Below are positions 60,313 through 64,000 of a stretch of 64,000 nt of DNA, one piece after another; position 1 is the first letter of the stretch; every line of letters begins with the position of its first letter. This stretch comes from Frondihabitans sp. PhB188 (lineage in GTDB: Bacteria; Actinomycetota; Actinomycetes; Actinomycetales; Microbacteriaceae), in the NCBI RefSeq assembly GCF_003752365.1, contig NZ_RJUO01000001.1, forward strand, positions 992,001 to 1,056,000, read 5' to 3'. The position numbers were made by a program, and so were the translations under genes. Below the pieces are notes generated by a model that worked only from the letters and a program-made list of their open reading frames with translations, ran no database searches and was not told the origin of the DNA.

Positions 60313-61313
60313 AGGACTTCCTCCCTCTTGCGCAGGAACTTGATGACGGGGAACGCGATGATGATCACCACGAGGAACAGGATGAGGCTCATGGTCGTCG
60401 CCTGGGCGTAGAGGCCCTGGCCGAACGTGCGGTAGATGAAGATGTTGAGCACCTCGGTGGTCTGGGCGGGCCCGCCCTTCGTGGTGCCCTGGACGACGTC
60501 GAAGCCGTTCATGGAGCCGAGCAGCGCCGTGGCGACGTTGAAGGTGAGGGCCGGGGCGAGCAGCGGAAACCTGATGCTTCGGAGCGTGCGGAGCCAGGAG
60601 GCGCCGTCGATCTTCGCCGCCTCCAGGACGTCCTCCGACATCGTCTTGAAGCCGGCCAGGTAGATCAGCATGCTCAAGCCCATGAACTTCCACGACTGGA
60701 CGAGGGCGACGACCACGATGGTCCAGGTCGTCGAGCCGAGCCACGGGATCGAGACCGAGTGGCCGGCGAACAGGCCGAGGAAGCCGTTGAGGGCGCCGTC
60801 GGGCTGCAGGATCGCCTGAAAGATGTAGCCGACCGCGAGCGACGACATCAGGACGGGGATGAAGAAGAACACGCGGGCCGTGCGGTTGAGCCGCGTGTCC
60901 TTCTCCAGGAAGAGCGCGAGGACGAACCCGAAGAGGTTCTGGAACACCGCCACCAGAAGCGCGTAGATGAGCGTCGTCCGCAGGGACACCAGCACCTGGC
61001 CGTCGCTGAACAGCGAGACGAAGTTGTCCCAGCCGATGAACGCGACGCCCGGGTGGAAGGCCGACCAGTTGGTGAACGCGTAGACGAAGTTGAGGATCGT
61101 CGGCACGAAGAAGAAGACCGCGAGGATCGCGAACGCCGGGATCAGGAACCAGGCCGGGTACGACCTCGCCTGAGCCCGCGCGAGCGAGCGGAGATTCTTC
61201 GTGTTGTGCCGTTCGGTCTTCGACGGCCCTCCGGGAGCCCGGCCCGGCCTCTCGGCGGGGCCGGCGTCTCGACGGAGCACGTCGGAGTTCGGCGCTTCGG
61301 TGGCGGATGTCAT
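60309..61313 (-). CDS. Sugar ABC transporter permease, MalF type (GH36 operon)
   Basis: 334 residues. A 50-residue soluble N-terminus precedes six helices (first WFLIPAFAILAVFFFVPTIL). EAA loop: LEAAKIDGASWLRTLRSIRFP. ATG 61313 overlaps the binding-protein stop (TGATG). Forms the channel with the product of 59449. Confidence 0.94.
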   Translation of the reverse strand: MTSATEAPNSDVLRRDAGPAERPGRAPGGPSKTERHNTKNLRSLARAQARSYPAWFLIPAFAILAVFFFVPTILNFVYAFTNWSAFHPGVAFIGWDNFVSLFSDGQVLVSLRTTLIYALLVAVFQNLFGFVLALFLEKDTRLNRTARVFFFIPVLMSSLAVGYIFQAILQPDGALNGFLGLFAGHSVSIPWLGSTTWTIVVVALVQSWKFMGLSMLIYLAGFKTMSEDVLEAAKIDGASWLRTLRSIRFPLLAPALTFNVATALLGSMNGFDVVQGTTKGGPAQTTEVLNIFIYRTFGQGLYAQATTMSLILFLVVIIIAFPVIKFLRKREEVL

Positions 61314-62635
61314 CAGAATCCCTTCGCGCCCTGGGCCTTCGCCAGCTGGGCGAACTGCTTCTGCGTGGTCTCGGCGACCTGCTCCGGGGTCTGCGTGCCC
61401 TGGATCATGTTGGCGAGGTTGATGTAGAGGTCGGGGTTGGCGATGGCGAGCGACTGCATGGAGCCGACCGACGTGCCGAGCGACGCCGCGATGGTGTCGG
61501 CGATCTTCGGCACTCCGGCGGGGCTGTCGACGCCCGTCTCGATCGACGGGGTGCCGGCGGCCTTGATGAACGAGGCGTAGTCGGTGGTCATCCAGAAGTT
61601 CAGGAACTGACGGCTGGCCGCCTCGCGCTTCGCGTCGCCGGTCTTGAAGGCCACGACCGCGTTGCTGTTGTCGGGGATGTTGGTGCCGATGGCGCCGTCC
61701 CCCGAGATCGGGAACCAGCCGAGCTTCTTGTCGATCTCGGACGTCGACGCAGTGGTCTGGATCTGGTTGAGGTACGAGTTCACCTGCAGCACCATTCCGA
61801 CCTTGCCCGACAGGAGCGAGGTCGCCTGCTTCTCGAAGGTGCCCGTCTTGATGTCGGAGTTGAAGTAGCCCTGGTCGATCAGGTCTTTGTAGTTCTGGAT
61901 CGCGGTGAGCATCGTCGGCGAGGTGAACTGCTGCTTGTTCTCGTTGACGTCCTTCCAGAAGGTCGGGGCCTTCGACCCGAGCTGGGCCTGCGGCCACCAC
62001 TGGGTCGGCCACTGGGTGGCGCCGGCCTCGTAGAAGGCGGTGCCTCCGTCCGCCTTGATCTTCTTGGCGTCGGCGAGCATCTCGTCCCAGGTGGTGGGCT
62101 CGTCGGTGATGCCGGCATCCTCGAATACCTGCTTGTTGTAGTACATGCCCATGACGCTCGGCGAGGTGACGAGGGCGGCGTAGCGGGTCTTGCCGACGAA
62201 GCCGGTGATGTCGCGGACCGACGGGTCGATCTTCTCGAGCCACGGCGCCCCGTCGAGGCTGAGCAGGTTGGTCGGTGCCTGCAGGGCCGTCAGCTCGCTC
62301 GTCGTCGGCTGCCAGCTGGCGAGGTCGGGCTTGTCGCCGGTCGCCACCTTCGTCAGCAGGCTCTGCTCGTAGGGGTCGGGGTAGGCGACCTTCTTGAACT
62401 TCACGTTCGTCTTCTTCTCGAAGGCCTTGATGACCTGGTCGATGGGCCCGCCGGCCACGCCGCCGCCGTAGGTGAGCGTCACGCCGGAGAGGTCTTTGCC
62501 CGGGTCGTTCCAGACGACCTTGCCCGAGTCGTCGCCGCCCGAGCCCGAGAGGCTGCCGCCGGAAGCGCAGCCCGTGAGGAGGAGGGCGGCCGAGGCGACC
62601 AGCGCCAGGCCGGTCGCGAGGGAGGATTTCTTCAT
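61313..62635 (-). CDS. Sugar-binding lipoprotein (GH36 operon)
   Basis: 440 residues. Lipobox LTGC with Cys23, then a Ser/Gly linker. The mature part is a family 1 binding protein (LTYGGGVAGGPIDQVIKAFE, SVMGMYYNKQVFEDAGI, GKVGMVLQVNSYLNQI). It is the first gene of the operon, ATG with AGGA upstream, behind twin LacI operators. Ligand probably an alpha-galactoside. Confidence 0.94.
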   Translation of the reverse strand: MKKSSLATGLALVASAALLLTGCASGGSLSGSGGDDSGKVVWNDPGKDLSGVTLTYGGGVAGGPIDQVIKAFEKKTNVKFKKVAYPDPYEQSLLTKVATGDKPDLASWQPTTSELTALQAPTNLLSLDGAPWLEKIDPSVRDITGFVGKTRYAALVTSPSVMGMYYNKQVFEDAGITDEPTTWDEMLADAKKIKADGGTAFYEAGATQWPTQWWPQAQLGSKAPTFWKDVNENKQQFTSPTMLTAIQNYKDLIDQGYFNSDIKTGTFEKQATSLLSGKVGMVLQVNSYLNQIQTTASTSEIDKKLGWFPISGDGAIGTNIPDNSNAVVAFKTGDAKREAASRQFLNFWMTTDYASFIKAAGTPSIETGVDSPAGVPKIADTIAASLGTSVGSMQSLAIANPDLYINLANMIQGTQTPEQVAETTQKQFAQLAKAQGAKGF

Positions 62636-62785
62636 TGAGTGTCCTGAGTTCGTAGCGAGGGGTTAGTGGTGCGGGGTCGCCGAGATCGCCGCCGGGTGGG
62701 CAGCGAGACGGGGTCGACGGAGCCGCCGGCCGCAGTGCCCGACGGCTTCGTCAGGTGGGGCGGAGGGTGCCGGTCCGTCGATTTT

Positions 62786-62799
62786 TGAAAACGTTATCA
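62786..62799. promoter_or_regulatory. LacI operator 1 of the GH36 operon
   Basis: TGAAAACGTTATCA, identical to operator 2, central CG. Between divergent genes at 62635 and 62880. Confidence 0.85.
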
Positions 62800-62828
62800 G
62801 AGAACTCGGGCGGCGCAAGGGGTGCCCC

Positions 62829-62842
62829 TGAAAACGTTATCA
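62829..62842. promoter_or_regulatory. LacI operator 2 of the GH36 operon
   Basis: Second exact TGAAAACGTTATCA, 43 bases (about four helix turns) from operator 1 and 26 bases before the -10 TAGCGT of the SDR gene. Confidence 0.85.
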
Positions 62843-62867
62843 AAATCGTGACGACGGGCCCCGGGGG

Positions 62868-62873
62868 TAGCGT
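62868..62873 (+). promoter_or_regulatory. -10 box, leaderless type
   Basis: TAGCGT, 6 bases before ATG 62880; no ribosome site. Confidence 0.5.
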
Positions 62874-62879
62874 CGAGCC

Positions 62880-63557
62880 ATGGACCTTCAGATCTCCGAC
62901 CGCGTCTACCTCGTTCTCGGCGGCGCCGGCTACATCGGCTCCGCCATCGTCGACCGGCTCCGCGCCGAGGGGGCCATCGCCATCTCGGCGTCGCGCCACG
63001 CCGTCGACGGCATCGCGATCGACGGTGCTGATCCTGCGTCCGTGAAAGCGGGGGTCGACGCCGCCGTGGCCCAGCACGGCCATCTCGACGGCCTGATCGT
63101 GACGGCCGCCCCGAGCGCGTCGACGCTCGACGCGGAGCGGCTCTCCGACCCGGAGCAGGTGCTCAGCGCGTTCGACGGCAAGGCGATGACCTTCCTGCGC
63201 ACCGCGAACGAGGTGATCCCCCACCTCCGGCAGCGCGGCTTCGGCCGGATCATCGGCGTCTCGGGGCAGAACGCGTACTTCACCGGCAACATCACGGCGT
63301 CGATCCGCAACGCGGGGCTGAACATCGTCGCGAAGAACCTCGCCGACGAGCTCGCCGGCTCGGGCATCACCGTCAACACGGTCAACCCGGGCGTCGTGGC
63401 CGACGAGCCCCGAGCCGAGGTCTCGCGCGCGGGAGCCGGCCAGTCGAGCCCGCAGCAGATCGCCGACCTGATCGCCTTCCTCGCGTCGCCGCTCTCGTCG
63501 ACGTCGGGCGAGCAGATCGCCGTCGGCCACCGGGTCCTGGGCATCGCCAGCGCCTGA
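62880..63557 (+). CDS. Atypical short-chain dehydrogenase-like protein
   Basis: 225 residues of the SDR fold: cofactor loop VLGGAGYIGSAIV and NTVNPG strand end. The catalytic Tyr-x3-Lys is missing; the matching stretch reads ITASIRNAGLNIVAK, so Tyr and Lys are replaced. It may be a non-classical reductase or a binding protein. It is divergent from the GH36 operon across the twin LacI operators and so probably in the same regulon (inference). Confidence 0.8.
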   Translation: MDLQISDRVYLVLGGAGYIGSAIVDRLRAEGAIAISASRHAVDGIAIDGADPASVKAGVDAAVAQHGHLDGLIVTAAPSASTLDAERLSDPEQVLSAFDGKAMTFLRTANEVIPHLRQRGFGRIIGVSGQNAYFTGNITASIRNAGLNIVAKNLADELAGSGITVNTVNPGVVADEPRAEVSRAGAGQSSPQQIADLIAFLASPLSSTSGEQIAVGHRVLGIASA

Positions 63558-63578
63558 CCCGACGACGGATGCCGCCGC

Positions 63579-63635
63579 CGAGGTGGCCGTGGGCGTCGGG
63601 GGCGGCAACGCGACCCGACGGCCACGGCCATCTCG
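63579..63635. repeat. Intergenic palindrome, family A copy 3
   Basis: Arms 63579-63592 and 63622-63635 (14 bases, one mismatch that can pair as G-U) with the GGCC/CATCTCG ends and inner GTCGGG/CCGACG of copies 1 and 2. Between convergent genes ending at 63557 and 63688. Confidence 0.85.
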
Positions 63636-63687
63636 CGAGCAGCGGGCGGCGCGCGCCGAAACCGGGGGCGACTCTGGGGGCGACGGC

Positions 63688-64000
63688 TCAGGGGGTGACG
63701 GCGACAGCCTGCAGCAGCGCGAGCTTCTCGGCCGACGCGCTGCCGGGCTCGGCGTGGTAGACCGCGACCGTGAGGTTCGGGGCCTCGCCGACGACCAGCT
63801 TCTCGCGGCCGAGCTCGAGCTCGCCGACCTCGGGATGGTCGAGGCGCAGGATCGCACCCCGCCGCCCGCCGACGTCGTGACGATCCCAGAGCCGCCGGAA
63901 GCGCGGGCTCGCGATCGAGAGCGTCCCGACCAGCTCGACGAACCTCGGGTCGTCGGTGTCCATGCCTGCCGCCTGCCGGAAGTGCCCGATCAGCTGCTCG
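63688..64000 (-). CDS. MmyB-like XRE regulator, C-terminal part (cut by window edge)
   Basis: The visible 103 residues read DPRFVELVGTLSIASPRF, RRLWDRHDV, then RLDHPEVGELELGREKLVV, the end of the MmyB-like transcription-regulator ligand-binding domain (PAS-like fold that binds lipids in characterised members). The N-terminal HTH lies beyond the window. Stop at 63688-63690. Convergent with the atypical SDR. Confidence 0.85.
   Translation of the reverse strand, partial: EQLIGHFRQAAGMDTDDPRFVELVGTLSIASPRFRRLWDRHDVGGRRGAILRLDHPEVGELELGREKLVVGEAPNLTVAVYHAEPGSASAEKLALLQAVAVTP

Noticed and set aside
1-64000. Genomic island, prophage or insertion sequence
   Set aside because: No integrase, transposase, tRNA-end or phage genes, and base composition looks even throughout apart from small AT-richer regulatory spots.
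1-64000. tRNA, rRNA or known riboswitches
   Set aside because: No cloverleaf, rRNA segment or recognisable riboswitch core was seen on either strand by reading; only plain hairpins.

Overview
The window is about 70% G+C, codes almost without gaps and has many GTG starts. It holds DUF7882- and DUF2071-type proteins, MarR/LacI/TetR regulators, sugar ABC systems and an IdeR-type iron box. This points to an actinobacterium, most likely Microbacteriaceae; the family call is inference. There are no rRNA or tRNA genes, transposases, phage genes or CRISPR arrays. No gene-free stretch exceeds 300 bases. Many genes have a TANNNT box 6-9 bases before the start codon and no Shine-Dalgarno sequence, which is the layout of leaderless transcripts.

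Layout. 1-4300: epimerase fragment, GT4 glycosyltransferase and small conserved genes separated by long palindromes. 4527-7334: LacI regulator divergent from a coupled three-gene operon (UPF0303, Dabb, beta-propeller). 7527-12910: carboxylesterase, two MFS exporters, and a methionine aminopeptidase divergent from a small XRE regulator with a shared operator. 12950-15945: atypical response regulator with a coupled 46-residue protein, divergent from a histidine kinase/NarL pair. 16091-24125: a seven-gene, mostly overlapping catabolic operon (two NtaA-type flavin monooxygenases, adenosine-deaminase-like hydrolase, aldehyde dehydrogenase, split TPP decarboxylase, GMC oxidoreductase) behind a perfect palindrome. 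I do not recognise it as a characterised pathway and it is the best candidate for an undescribed system.

24310-35961: small genes, then a LacI-controlled beta-galactoside utilisation operon (two permeases, binding protein, GH35, aldo-keto reductase) and a secreted repeat protein. 36101-43258: siderophore ABC operon behind an IdeR-like box, a coupled alpha/beta hydrolase with a probable CTG start, and two purine-type deaminases. 43533-50005: small Microbacteriaceae-type genes (one behind an RBS-sequestering hairpin), an OhrR-like regulator, a carotenoid-desaturase-like flavoprotein, an SDR, a TspO-like protein and an epimerase. 50154-53760: TetR/DHA2 exporter operon and a DUF2071 gene. 53910-62635: a second sugar operon on the minus strand encoding LacI, a 1499-residue GH36 plus clan GH-A fusion enzyme, two permeases and a binding protein. 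Two identical LacI operators separate it from a divergent atypical SDR. The window ends in an MmyB-like regulator fragment. Neither sugar ABC operon encodes an ATPase, so a shared MsiK-type ATPase elsewhere is expected.

Two genome-scale signals stand out. The octamer GCAGGAAC occurs about 35 times on both strands, in all reading frames and between genes. Several families of long intergenic palindromes sit at gene ends, sometimes containing the stop codon.
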